Source of the DNA: Arsenicibacter sp965247375
GTDB taxonomy: Bacteria; Bacteroidota; Bacteroidia; Cytophagales; Spirosomataceae
Reading direction: 5' to 3'
Assembly (NCBI GenBank): GCA_965247375.1
Contig: CBDFHU010000078.1
Span: forward strand, 11,138 to 75,137
Length of the DNA: 64,000 nt
Shown: positions 47,563-56,145 of the stretch, piece by piece
Layout of the letters: every line of letters starts with the position of its first letter
Position numbering within the stretch: position 1 is the stretch's first letter
Translations under genes and position numbers: made by a program
The notes under the pieces: model-generated
Told to the model about the DNA's origin: nothing
Database searches by the model: none
What the model saw: only the letters and a program-made list of their open reading frames with translations

Positions 47563-49371
47563 TTAATCAATCGTTTCGAATTGTAGCTTCACCAGGTTGG
47601 CATACAAGCCCTCTTCAAGGGCGGCTAACTCTTCATGTGTACCGGTTTCGGCAATCTGCCCTTCGCGCAGGACGTAAATTGTATCAACCTTCCGGATGGT
47701 TGCCAGCCGGTGGGCGATGATGATGGTGGTGCGGTTCTGCATCAACTCATCAAGCGCTTCCTGCACCAGCCGTTCTGATTCGGCATCGAGTGAGCTGGTG
47801 GCTTCGTCGAGGATCAGAATCGCCGGATCTTTCAGAATCGCACGGGCAATGGCAATTCGCTGCCGCTGACCGCCCGATAGCTTCACGCCCCGCTCGCCGA
47901 CCATAGTGCCGAATTTTTCCGGAAACGACTCGATGAACTCCAGCGCATTGGCTTTGCGGGCTGCCTCCGTAATTTCGGAGTCGGTAGCATCAGGTTTACC
48001 ATAAGCGATATTGTCGCGGATACTGCCGCCAAACAGCATTACCTCCTGCGGAACGATGGCGATGTTCTGCCGTAAATCGGTAATGTCATAGTCCTGAACC
48101 GGCTTGTGATCAACCGTTATGCGCCCACCCTGAATCGGGTAGTAGCGCATCAGTAACTGCACAATCGTCGATTTACCGGCGCCGCTCTGGCCAACCAGCG
48201 CGATTTTGCGGCCGGCTTCTACCCGCAGCGATACCCCTTTGAGTACTTCAATATCCGGGCGGGCCGGGTACGAGAACCGCACACCTTCAAACGCAACCTC
48301 TCCGTGCACCTCAAGCGGCAGAGCCGGCCGTGGTGTGTCAGCATCTACTTCCTGGGTTTCTTCCAGAATTTCCAGCACGCGCTCCGACGAACCGATGGTT
48401 TTCTGAATCTGCGCGTACATGTCGCCCATCCCGCCGACCGAACCGCCGATGAAGCCGGTATAGAAAATAAACGTAATCAGGTCCGAGAGAGCCATTTCGC
48501 CCGACAGCACAAGGCCGCCACCGTACCATAGTACACCAATAATGCCTCCGAAGAGGGCAAAAATGACAAAAGACACAAAGCCGCCACGGAACTTTGATGC
48601 CCGCAAAGCCACATTAACGACCCGTTGCAGGGCATTGCCGTAGCGGTTAATCTCAAAGCGTTCGTTGGTAAATGCCTTGACCACGTTTACGGATTGCAGC
48701 GTTTCTTCAACGATTACGTTGGCAGTAGCCAGCTCGTCCTGCGCCAGTTTTGACATTTTCCGGATGTACCGGCCAAAAACAATGGCCGAAATAATCAGGA
48801 CCGGGAAAGTGGCCTGCATAAATAGGGTCAGCTTCCACGACACGTACAGGATAATGGCCGTACCGACAACCAGCGTGGCGATCTGACGGAAAAATTCGGC
48901 CAGCGTCAGCGACAGAACATCCTGCAACTGCGATACATCGGCCGAGATCCGGCTGGTCAGTTCGCCGACCCGGCGCTTCTCGAAAAAAGAAACCGGCAGG
49001 GTAATGATTTTGCTGTAGACCGCACGGCGGACATCAGCCATTGACCGCTCGCTAACCTGCGCGAAAAAGTAAATCCGGCTGAACGAGAAAATGGCCTGAA
49101 CCACCAGGATACCCACAAAAAAGAGAATAATTTCGTTGATTGTGTAGGTTGATTTGCGTTCGAGTACCTTCGTTACCTCTTTAATAATCAGCCCGAAGCT
49201 CAGGGTTGTGCCGGTTGATAATACCAGAAAACCGAAGCCCAGGATGTACTGTAACCGGTAAGGTCTGATAAATCGAAAAATTCTGAAGGCCTTGGTTAAA
49301 CCTTCGCGGCTGATTTTCTTCTTATCCTCGGGGCTTGCTTCACTCCCAAACCCTCTGCCATGCTTTGCCAT
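47563..49371 (-). CDS. ABC exporter (MsbA-like, fused membrane and ATPase domains)
   Basis: 602 residues. N-terminal six-helix membrane domain (about 50-335, with VSFFEKRRVGELTSRISADV) and C-terminal nucleotide-binding domain: Walker A GQSGAGKST (about 392-400), Q-loop NIAIVPQEVMLFGG, signature LSGGQRQRIAIARA, Walker B ILILDEATSSLD and switch IIAHRLAT. It works as a homodimer or half-transporter. MsbA-like members flip lipid A-type lipids or export drugs; the substrate is not determinable. The gene is 56 bases upstream of the Fur gene on the same strand. No membrane-fusion gene is adjacent. Confidence 0.93.
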   Translation of the reverse strand: MAKHGRGFGSEASPEDKKKISREGLTKAFRIFRFIRPYRLQYILGFGFLVLSTGTTLSFGLIIKEVTKVLERKSTYTINEIILFFVGILVVQAIFSFSRIYFFAQVSERSMADVRRAVYSKIITLPVSFFEKRRVGELTSRISADVSQLQDVLSLTLAEFFRQIATLVVGTAIILYVSWKLTLFMQATFPVLIISAIVFGRYIRKMSKLAQDELATANVIVEETLQSVNVVKAFTNERFEINRYGNALQRVVNVALRASKFRGGFVSFVIFALFGGIIGVLWYGGGLVLSGEMALSDLITFIFYTGFIGGSVGGMGDMYAQIQKTIGSSERVLEILEETQEVDADTPRPALPLEVHGEVAFEGVRFSYPARPDIEVLKGVSLRVEAGRKIALVGQSGAGKSTIVQLLMRYYPIQGGRITVDHKPVQDYDITDLRQNIAIVPQEVMLFGGSIRDNIAYGKPDATDSEITEAARKANALEFIESFPEKFGTMVGERGVKLSGGQRQRIAIARAILKDPAILILDEATSSLDAESERLVQEALDELMQNRTTIIIAHRLATIRKVDTIYVLREGQIAETGTHEELAALEEGLYANLVKLQFETID

Positions 49372-49415
49372 TGTACTAAGAGACGGCAGGCTTGTCGCCT
49401 GACCAGTTTATGTGT

Positions 49416-50422
49416 TTATTCCTTTTCGTCGGCCTGACCTTTATAGCCCGATTGCTCAAAAAGCTGACGGGCGTTGGTCTGTGTCATTAACTCCTTTAAG
49501 GAAGGTTGTTTTTCGTCAAAATAGCGTCCTGCGATGCGCCAGCCCACCCAGCGGCCAATTGCACCGGGGCACCGCGCACCGATTTCGGCCGTAAACGGAC
49601 GTTCGTTCATGTAACGCATTTTAACGGAAGGGCTGGTTTGGTATAACAATTGATTGTCAATAAAGTGCGCCCACACAAGATCCTGCGCATTGTAGGTCTC
49701 GGTGAGCTGCAGGTCGCTGTAACCGATCAGCAGGCTGTCGGCCAGTGGCTGACCGTCTGACCCGGGTAAAACGGATTTGGTAAAGACATAGCCTTTGCCA
49801 TAATACACCATATCGGGCCAGCAACGTCTGATCCTGACGGTCCGTTGCATTGTATTTGTCAGAAATCCCGAACACTACGGCCGGAGCGATGTACTCTTTC
49901 TGGTAGCGTCTGAGGATGTATTGCGGGAATTCAGGGCCGCGTGGCCGGTAGGTGGCCTTCGGGCCGGCAAAAAAATCCAGCCCGATCACGATCAGGCTGT
50001 CAGTAATGACCAGATCGGGGCCCATAAAGCCGGTGACCATGGTCACGATGCGCGGGGGGCGGAAAATCCGGAAACTCCCGGTGAATGTTGGTAAAAGCCG
50101 TTGCCAGCTGTTCGCGCAGCTCCTTTGCCGGGCCGAACTCGTTTTGAACCTGCCGGTACAATACGTTGAGTGTGCTGTCGTTAATCCGGTTGTATAACTC
50201 GTTGACAAGGGCTGTATCATTGCCGGGCTGCTGCGGAGTAGTCGTGTTAAAATACAATCGGGCCACATCCGCGTTGGCATTTAGAAACGCCTGAATGCTG
50301 TCGCGCGATTTGGCTGAAAACAGGGCCTGATCGAGCCGATGGAGGGTAACTTCCTCACGTTTGGTACATGAGTTGATCAGGAGAATACAAAAAAAGCCCC
50401 ATAGGGCAACCCGTAAATGCAT
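49416..50422 (-). CDS. gldB: Gliding-motility lipoprotein GldB, frameshifted
   Basis: The ATG at 50422 gives a lipoprotein signal (CILLINSC). The frame changes twice. Removing one C from the C6 run (plus-strand G6 at 50054-50059) restores FPPPRIVTMVTGFMGPDLV, and one from the GGG at 49815-49817 restores TLLADMVYYGKGYVFTK, giving a continuous protein of about 334 residues. GldB-typical segments include VTMVTGFMGPDLVITDSL, YRPRGPEFPQYILRRYQKEY and IGRWVGWRIAGRYFDE. GldB is an inner-membrane-anchored lipoprotein needed for gliding. Whether this strain is truly mutant cannot be settled here; the indels look like homopolymer errors. Confidence 0.88.
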
Positions 50423-50462
50423 GCGTGTAAGCAGGTTTTCTTTCTTGAAAACGTACAAAATT

Positions 50463-51416
50463 ATGAAAAAAGTTGCAGCCCTGACCTTAATCTTTGGCTA
50501 TTTCCTCTTACCCGGTATGGTTGCAGGACAAAAGCCTGCCTGGCAATCGGGTAACTACAGTACGTCGGGTACCGATGATTTGTCGCCGGTAACCAAACGA
50601 CGCCTGAAAAAGATTCTGGGCACATCCTACGATCAACGTCAAACCGGGGCGCAGTCGTATGTCGACGACCGCGATGACCGGAAAGGGAAAAAGAAAAAGG
50701 GAAAAAACAGTACTGCCGACCGCCAGTACCAGAGCGAACTGCGCCGCCGGCAACAGGCTGGTCAGGACATCTACCCGGACTATGAGCGGCCAGGCCACCT
50801 GATTGAGATGAGCCTGCGGTTTTCGCCGGTTTTTAACATCAACACGGCCGAAGGGCAGGGAGCTTACCAGAACTTTGCCCCGAGCGGCCTGGGCGTTCGT
50901 CCGAGCATCGGGGTATCGCTGGATTATTTCTTTTTCAAGGACCGGTATGCGTTCAGCTCGGGCATCTGGTATACGATCAAACGGTCGGGCTATGTAATGC
51001 CGGGTTCATTCGGGCAGACCCGCTGGGATCCGTCGGCACCGGCCAAGCGGTCGGTTTACAATATGCAGTATGCTCAGATACCGCTGACGGTAAAAATGTT
51101 TGCCAACAATGCCTTCCCAAATGCGCGGCTGTATTTGCAGACCGGCGGATTGGTAGATATCAAACTGGCTGAAAGAGCGCTCGATCCACAGCTAAACGGC
51201 CTGTATCAGGCAGCTCAGCAGAGCGGGACGCGCCGGCAATACGGATTTGCCGACTTTACCTGGCTGCTGGGTGCAGGGGTACAGTACAAGCTCAATCAGA
51301 CAAATGCCGTTAATCTGGGAATCAGCTATCAGCGTGGTTTACTGGATGTTGCGCGCGGACGGGATCTGGTTTCGAAGCAGCGGATACTGGCGCTTGAGGT
51401 TGGATTTAAGTTCTAA
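50463..51416 (+). CDS. Outer-membrane beta-barrel (porin-family-like) protein
   Basis: 317 residues from the ATG at 50463, giving a signal peptide (MKKVAALTLIFGYFLLPGMVAGQ). An N-terminal basic, low-complexity stretch (KGKKKKGKNS within about 75-90) precedes a C-terminal barrel starting near 125 (HLIEMSLRFSPVFNINTAEG) with alternating strands, for example GVRPSIGVSLDYFFFKDRYA, MQYAQIPLTVKMFANNAF and a terminal strand LALEVGFKF ending in Phe. It is divergent from gldB with only 40 bases between the start codons, so they likely share control. It is PorT-like in general form only; the specific role is unknown. Confidence 0.78.
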   Translation: MKKVAALTLIFGYFLLPGMVAGQKPAWQSGNYSTSGTDDLSPVTKRRLKKILGTSYDQRQTGAQSYVDDRDDRKGKKKKGKNSTADRQYQSELRRRQQAGQDIYPDYERPGHLIEMSLRFSPVFNINTAEGQGAYQNFAPSGLGVRPSIGVSLDYFFFKDRYAFSSGIWYTIKRSGYVMPGSFGQTRWDPSAPAKRSVYNMQYAQIPLTVKMFANNAFPNARLYLQTGGLVDIKLAERALDPQLNGLYQAAQQSGTRRQYGFADFTWLLGAGVQYKLNQTNAVNLGISYQRGLLDVARGRDLVSKQRILALEVGFKF

Positions 51417-51577
51417 GTATACTTTCGGAAAAAAATAACAACTTTTGATCTATTCAAATAATCTCTGGCACAGGTTTTGATAAAAGACTTATAACAGACA
51501 AGATTTAGCTCGTCCAAACATATATAGTCTTTCGAGACGTTGCTTACCGATACTTTTCGATGCCAATCGAAAGTGCC

Positions 51578-51629
51578 TGTATGGGAAAGCCTGGTTCACT
51601 AGAAACCGGGCTTTTTTGTTTCCCATACA
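51578..51629. terminator. Bidirectional terminator with outer palindrome
   Basis: An inner stem AAGCCTGGTT / AACCGGGCTT (51587-51596, 51604-51613) is followed on the plus strand by T6. An outer 11-bp pair TGTATGGGAAA / TTTCCCATACA encloses it. It lies between the barrel gene and the convergent MerR gene. Confidence 0.75.
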
Positions 51630-51630
51630 T

Positions 51631-52509
51631 TTATGAGCCTGCGATCCGGATCAGATCGTCAATGTGATTAACAATCGTAGCATTTTCAGGCAGTTCAATA
51701 TCCTGCCCTACTACCTGGTAGCCTGTCATCAGCAGGTGGCTTTCCGGAAAGGCAGCGGCCAGGCGGTTGACAAACGGCTGCACCTCGTGGTTTGACGGTA
51801 CAGAGGTAATGGCCGTGAAGATGTAGTCCGGCTTATGGACGTTGTAGGCAAATTCCAGCTCGGTAAACGGCAGGCTCTGCCCCAGATAAATAACTTTGTT
51901 ATAGCGTGCCCGGACAATGTAATTGGCAAACAGCAGACTTATTTCGTGCAGTTCGCCTTCCGGCAGGAACAAAAGGTATTTTTTGCCGGAAGGTCGTTGT
52001 TTACTGACCTGTCCGTCGATGGCGACAATCAGTTTTTGCCGGATCAGGTTAGTAATAAAATGCTCCTGCGCCGGCCCGATAGAACCAGTTACCCATAACG
52101 TACCGATACGGCTCAAAAACGGATAGATGATGTTGATCATCGTGTTTTCAAAACCGAACTGAAGAATATTCGTACTGATGATTTTTTCGAAACGCTCCTC
52201 GTCGAGGTCGATCATCGAAATCGTAAGCGCATGAATCTGATCGGGATAGTTAAGCTGCCGGTCCGAAATTTTGACTACTTCCCGATACATCTCCTCCACT
52301 GACATTCTTGAGATGTCAGAGATTTTGTATCCGTGGTCTTTCAACAGCGAAATATTCAGGACAAGCTTCAGATCCTGATCGTCGTACGTGCGGATATTAG
52401 TATCCGTGCGCTTAGGCGTAATAATGTTGTAGCGCTGTTCCCAGATACGCAACGTGTGGGCCTTAATGCCGGAGAGTTGCTCTAAATCCTTGATGGAATA
52501 GTTGCTCAT
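51631..52509 (-). CDS. MerR-type regulator with B12-binding-like domain (CarH/LitR-like)
   Basis: 292 residues. N-terminal MerR winged helix (YSIKDLEQLSGIKAHTLRIWEQRYNII, the conserved R-x-W-E-x-R-Y). A four-helix region near 75-165 contains PAQEHFITNLIRQK, comparable to the helical cap of CarH. The C-terminal half is a cobalamin-binding Rossmann-like fold: LFLPEGELHEISLLFANYIV has E-x-H-E-I, where CarH has E-x-H-E-L with the cobalt-liganding His; NKVIYLGQSLPFTELEF follows. It is probably a light- or cobalamin-responsive repressor. The carotenoid gene 196 bases upstream on the same strand fits the CarH/LitR role of controlling pigment synthesis. Confidence 0.9.
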   Translation of the reverse strand: MSNYSIKDLEQLSGIKAHTLRIWEQRYNIITPKRTDTNIRTYDDQDLKLVLNISLLKDHGYKISDISRMSVEEMYREVVKISDRQLNYPDQIHALTISMIDLDEERFEKIISTNILQFGFENTMINIIYPFLSRIGTLWVTGSIGPAQEHFITNLIRQKLIVAIDGQVSKQRPSGKKYLLFLPEGELHEISLLFANYIVRARYNKVIYLGQSLPFTELEFAYNVHKPDYIFTAITSVPSNHEVQPFVNRLAAAFPESHLLMTGYQVVGQDIELPENATIVNHIDDLIRIAGS

Positions 52510-52600
52510 GGGACAAGATAATAACGATTAAAGAATAAAGACACAGGTGTCGCATTGGTACCAAACTGAAGAGGCATCTTACAATTCGGAAAAAAGTGGT

Positions 52601-52651
52601 ACAAGCTAGTGAATGATATGAAACAAGTCAATCACTAAACAAACTTGTTTG
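52601..52651. promoter_or_regulatory. Candidate operator upstream of the MerR/B12 gene
   Basis: An imperfect inverted repeat TAGTGAATGA (52607-52616) and TCAATCACTA (52628-52637), flanked by ACAAG (52601) and CTTGT (52644). It is followed by CAAAC-TT-GTTTG (52640-52651). It sits about 90-180 bases upstream of the MerR start, in the region downstream of cruF. No binding data exist; it is a candidate only. Confidence 0.3.
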
Positions 52652-52705
52652 GTGACAACTTATTTATTATACAACCTGGGGTTTGCCAGTTTTGTTTTAC
52701 AAAGA

Positions 52706-53362
52706 TTAAACAAGAATCAGTAAAAGATGTGATATGAAGAAAAGAAATTGTGCAAGGAGTAGCCAGCCAGCCAGCCGGTTAGCTTTTGTAAACGGAAAAC
52801 GGAACCAGCAGAGGAACAGGCAGAAGGAGACAATCCACCAGGCTACGTAATTCTGAAGCGGTACGGGTTGCCCATACCAGTGCCAGAAATCAAGCCGGAT
52901 GGCGACCGGTTCAATGAATACATCCAGCAAGACCATCAGCGAAGCCGCCAGGGCAGCCTTTGCGGGATATGAACGTGTGGTGTGCGCACATACAGACCCG
53001 CAGCAATAAGACAACATCAGCCAGTTGAAGCCAATCATCGGCGGTACCTCCCAAAGGTGAGGCCCCAGTACGGGTCCATAGGCATAATGCCCGAAAATAA
53101 GACCGGTCCTTACGCCGGCTACTTCAACGAAGAAGCCGGTTAGTATGGCAATCACGATATAGGTTTTGAAGGACGATGCCCAGTCGGTGTGATACCAGAG
53201 CAGCAGGGCCAGCGATACCGTCAGGTTTACCGGAACGAGCAGTTTAAATACCGGAGCCAGCATCGGTATGTGCAAACCGACAGAACCCACCAGATGGCTT
53301 AGCAGCAGTAAAAAAACGATGAGCGTGTGTTGACGGTTGGTATTTGGTACGGCGGTGAACAT
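52706..53362 (-). CDS. cruF: Carotenoid biosynthesis protein, CruF-type hydratase
   Basis: 218 residues from the ATG at 53362. The longer in-frame start at 53452 would overlap the tRNA terminator, so it is rejected. It is an integral membrane protein with about 7 helices. FGHYAYGPVLGPHLWEVPPM and IGFNWLMLSYCCGSV, with the later DVFIEPVAIRLDFWHWYG, match the DUF422/CruF family. CruF adds water at C-1',2' of carotenoids (psi-end group) in myxol or flexixanthin-type pigments. The MerR/B12 gene directly downstream on the same strand suggests light or B12 control. Confidence 0.87.
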   Translation of the reverse strand: MFTAVPNTNRQHTLIVFLLLLSHLVGSVGLHIPMLAPVFKLLVPVNLTVSLALLLWYHTDWASSFKTYIVIAILTGFFVEVAGVRTGLIFGHYAYGPVLGPHLWEVPPMIGFNWLMLSYCCGSVCAHTTRSYPAKAALAASLMVLLDVFIEPVAIRLDFWHWYGQPVPLQNYVAWWIVSFCLFLCWFRFPFTKANRLAGWLLLAQFLFFISHLLLILV

Positions 53363-53430
53363 ACCCTTAAAACTGAATTGGCAAAGAAATGTTGGCAGTA
53401 TACCGGCAGGTCTGGCCAATAAAAGGGAGA

Positions 53431-53466
53431 GGAAAAAATAAAAAAGCCTCACAAATGTGAGGCTTT
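53431..53466 (-). terminator. Terminator of tRNA-His
   Basis: On the minus strand an 11-bp perfect stem (AAAGCCTCACA / TGTGAGGCTTT) is followed by a long T-rich tract, directly after the tRNA 3' end. Confidence 0.85.
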
Positions 53467-53469
53467 AGG

Positions 53470-53547
53470 TGGGGTGGAAGATGGGGTTCGAACCCACGAC
53501 CTTCGGAACCACAATCCGACGCTCTAACCGACTGAGCTACAACCACC
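53470..53547 (-). tRNA. tRNA-His (anticodon GTG)
   Basis: Cloverleaf read on the minus strand: extra G at -1, D-arm AGCTCAGTCGGTTAGAGC, anticodon loop TTGTGGT in the TCGGA/TCCGA stem, T-loop TTCGAAC and an encoded CCA. The G-1 opposite C73 is the His identity element. Acceptor-stem pairs 5-68 and 6-67 read T-T (GTGGTTG against CTTCCAC); see findings. Confidence 0.95.
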
Positions 53548-53654
53548 GTTTTGGATTGCAAATATAACAGGTTATGTCCGGTTTTGGCAAGCGTTTGGCC
53601 GAAAAAAATCACAAAAAAACGTGCTTCAGCCATTTTACGTTGACAATTAATGCG

Positions 53655-54356
53655 TTATAGTAGCTTGCGCGGCGTTGTAGCCATGAAGTCTTTGAGGTAA
53701 AAGGGCTCGAAGGAAACAACATCTTCAAATTCTCCCTGCCGGTACGCCTCAGTAGCCAGTCGGCCAATCTGGCGCGCGGAAGGGAGAATAACCGTTTCGG
53801 GAAACAAAGCGTCCGGATGGTTACCCAGCACAGGCCGGCATTTGGCGGCACCGTCACCAACAAAGACGAGGGTATGACCGGCCAGTTCACCGGTAAAGGA
53901 GGCTTCGTCAATAATCTTTGCCGATGTGGGCGCGGTTTCGTTGCCGTCGGTATCAAAAAGAGCACAGTATACTTCCATCCGGCGTGCGTCGATCATCGGA
54001 CAGATGAGAATGGGTTTAGCGAGGGCCTGTGTCGCATAGAACGGCCGGACCTGTTCGGCCATAGCCTGTAGGGTATTAACGGCAATCAGCGGTTTATCGA
54101 GCGAAAAACAAAGCCCTTTGGCCGTTGAAACGCCGATGCGGAGGCCGGTATAAGAGCCGGGGCCTTTGGCAACGGCAATGGCATCGAGCTGCGGTAGCGA
54201 AAAACCGGTGTGCTGCACGACCTGATCAATGAGGGTGGTCAGCATAGCCGATGAGGTACGTTCGGTAAATAACTCATAGTTCCCCAGCAACGTTCCGTCC
54301 CGGTGCAGCGCGACCGAACAACTGGTTGTTGAGGTATCAATGGATAAAATAAGCAT
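53655..54356 (-). CDS. tsaB: tRNA threonylcarbamoyladenosine complex subunit TsaB
   Basis: 233 residues, ASKHA fold. N-terminal MLILSIDTSTTSCSVALH and the family's AIAVAKGPGSYTGLRIGVS, then LIAVNTLQAMAEQ and the shorter C-terminal half. TsaB partners TsaD and TsaE in making t6A37 of ANN-decoding tRNAs. It is an inactive-kinase paralogue that dimerises with TsaD. It is transcribed after tRNA-His and upstream of nothing obvious; the protease gene lies just upstream. Confidence 0.93.
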   Translation of the reverse strand: MLILSIDTSTTSCSVALHRDGTLLGNYELFTERTSSAMLTTLIDQVVQHTGFSLPQLDAIAVAKGPGSYTGLRIGVSTAKGLCFSLDKPLIAVNTLQAMAEQVRPFYATQALAKPILICPMIDARRMEVYCALFDTDGNETAPTSAKIIDEASFTGELAGHTLVFVGDGAAKCRPVLGNHPDALFPETVILPSARQIGRLATEAYRQGEFEDVVSFEPFYLKDFMATTPRKLL

Positions 54357-54377
54357 AGAGTACTAAGATAAAAGGCA

Positions 54378-54409
54378 GAAAGGGAGCATGCCAGGCATGT
54401 CTCCCTTTC
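54378..54409 (-). terminator. Hairpin downstream of the S41 protease gene
   Basis: A 15-bp stem with a single bulge (GAAAGGGAGCATGCC / GGCATGTCTCCCTTTC), 18 bases past the protease stop and before tsaB. It may end the protease transcript or separate it from tsaB. Confidence 0.55.
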
Positions 54410-54427
54410 CGGTAAGCAGCAGCTTTA

Positions 54428-56086
54428 TTATTTCTTCAGAATAGACTGATAGCGGTTCATGTCTTTGAACAGGTCAAGGGCCGCTTTCATCTCCGGATCA
54501 TTGTTGAACGACGACTCTTTAATGCCTTTCTGGAGGTAGTAATGGCCGGTAATTTCTTGCTCAAGCATCGGCTTCAGCTCCGGCTTGAACGTCATCAGAT
54601 CGGCTTCCTTGCTATGGGACACCTTGGTTTGCAGGGCTTTCAGCTGGTCTTTGATCAGATCAAAATACTTCTCCTTTTTCGCCGAGGCTTCCAGGTTAGA
54701 CAAATCCTTTTCGACCTGTGTCGTATAATCGTATTCCTTATCTTTCAGCCAGCTGACAAAGTCCTGATATTCGGCATCGGTCAGGCGGAACTCGCGGGCC
54801 GGTTTAATCTGCGGGTGATCATGCCGGTACTTAACGGCATAGTCGAAAATCAGGCCTTTATTGCCCAGGCTCAGGGCGATCGGCGTCGGATTACCGGCTT
54901 CGGTAATCACATCCGGCAATACACCACCACCGTCGTACACGACGCGGCCGTTTTTGGTTTTAAAGGCTGTTTTCAGCGAGTCGGCGATTTTACCGACGCT
55001 GCCATCCAGATTGCGGTGACTGTAGTCAATCGCCTGAATACACCGCCCGCTCGGGATGTAATACTTCGCGGTGGTGATCTTCATTTTGGTATTGAACGAC
55101 AGGTCGCGGGTTGTCTGGACTAACCCCTTACCATACGTCCGTTGCCCGATCAGTACGCCGCGGTCATAGTCCTGAATAACACCCGATACGATTTCGGCAG
55201 CCGACGCACTGCGGCTGTTACACAGTACCACAATCGGAAGCTCCAGATCGAGGGGAGGTGCCATGGCCGTGTACGTCTTGTTCCATTCCTGCACTTTTCC
55301 TTTCGTGGTAACTACCTCCGAATCTTTCGGAATAAACAGGTTCGAGATGTCGATAGCCATGTTAAGTAAGCCGCCCGGGTTCTCACGAACGTCAAGAATC
55401 AGCTTTTTCATGCCTTTCGCCTTCAGATCAATAACAGCCTGACGCACTTCACGGGCGGCCGTAGCAGTAAAGTCTTTCAGATCGATATAGCCGACCTCGT
55501 CGTTGATCATACCGGAATACGGCACGTTGGTCATTTTCACGACGTCGCGTGTCACCGGAATCGTCAGCAGGTCTTTTTCGCCGTAGCGCCGGACACTCAG
55601 CTTCACGGCTGTTCCGTTCTGTCCGCGCAGGAGCTTGTCGGTATTGTCGTCGTCCGGGCGGTTGCGGACCTCAACGCCGTCGATTTTCAGGATTTCATCA
55701 CCAATGCGGAGACCTGATTTTTCGGCGGGAGTGCCTTCATAAATCATCATGACTACGCTTTTGCCCTGCCGTGCACCCACCAGCGCCCCGATGCCGTTGT
55801 AGCGGCCGGTTGTCATGGTACGGTAATCTTCAATTTCCTCTTCCGCGTAGAAGTTGGTATACGGGTCGAGAGCTTTGAGCATGGCGTCGATGCTGGTTTT
55901 CACCATCCGGTTCGGGTTTACCTCATCGACATAGTACATGTTTAATTCACGGAAAAGGGTCGCATAAATGTCGAGGTTGCGGGCAATTTCAAAGAACCGG
56001 TCATCGGTTTTGAAGGCCGCCAGCGACGCACCTCCGGCCACAAGACCGGCCAGTGCTAAGGCTTTTACAGACTTTTTCATAAACAT
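54428..56086 (-). CDS. Carboxy-terminal processing protease (S41, CtpA/Prc-like)
   Basis: 552 residues. Signal/anchor (MKKSVKALALAGLVAGGASLAAF; the start could also be 2 residues later). PDZ domain (IGALVGARQGKSVVMMI, SGLRIGDEILKIDGVEVR) and S41 catalytic core: the nucleophile Ser 295 in NSRSASAAEIVSG and Lys 320 in GQRTYGKGLVQ form the Ser-Lys dyad. A C-terminal helical domain follows. This protease trims C-termini of periplasmic proteins. It sits next to rnpA-rpmH in the same direction, a conserved Bacteroidota arrangement as far as I recall. The extra C-terminal segment may be a substrate-recognition domain. Confidence 0.93.
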   Translation of the reverse strand: MFMKKSVKALALAGLVAGGASLAAFKTDDRFFEIARNLDIYATLFRELNMYYVDEVNPNRMVKTSIDAMLKALDPYTNFYAEEEIEDYRTMTTGRYNGIGALVGARQGKSVVMMIYEGTPAEKSGLRIGDEILKIDGVEVRNRPDDDNTDKLLRGQNGTAVKLSVRRYGEKDLLTIPVTRDVVKMTNVPYSGMINDEVGYIDLKDFTATAAREVRQAVIDLKAKGMKKLILDVRENPGGLLNMAIDISNLFIPKDSEVVTTKGKVQEWNKTYTAMAPPLDLELPIVVLCNSRSASAAEIVSGVIQDYDRGVLIGQRTYGKGLVQTTRDLSFNTKMKITTAKYYIPSGRCIQAIDYSHRNLDGSVGKIADSLKTAFKTKNGRVVYDGGGVLPDVITEAGNPTPIALSLGNKGLIFDYAVKYRHDHPQIKPAREFRLTDAEYQDFVSWLKDKEYDYTTQVEKDLSNLEASAKKEKYFDLIKDQLKALQTKVSHSKEADLMTFKPELKPMLEQEITGHYYLQKGIKESSFNNDPEMKAALDLFKDMNRYQSILKK

Positions 56087-56145
56087 GTATTTGCTTGTGG
56101 CCCGGGGGCACGGCTATCATGGAGTATAAGAAATCAACAGCAAGA

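Noticed and set aside
5739..50059. Programmed ribosomal frameshifting as explanation for the split genes
   Set aside because: The breaks are at unrelated sequences in many unrelated genes, mostly +1 in homopolymers, without shared slippery heptamers or downstream structures.
53362..53452. Longer N-terminus for the carotenoid gene starting at 53452
   Set aside because: It would overlap the perfect stem and T-tract terminating tRNA-His; the Met at 53362 fits the family.
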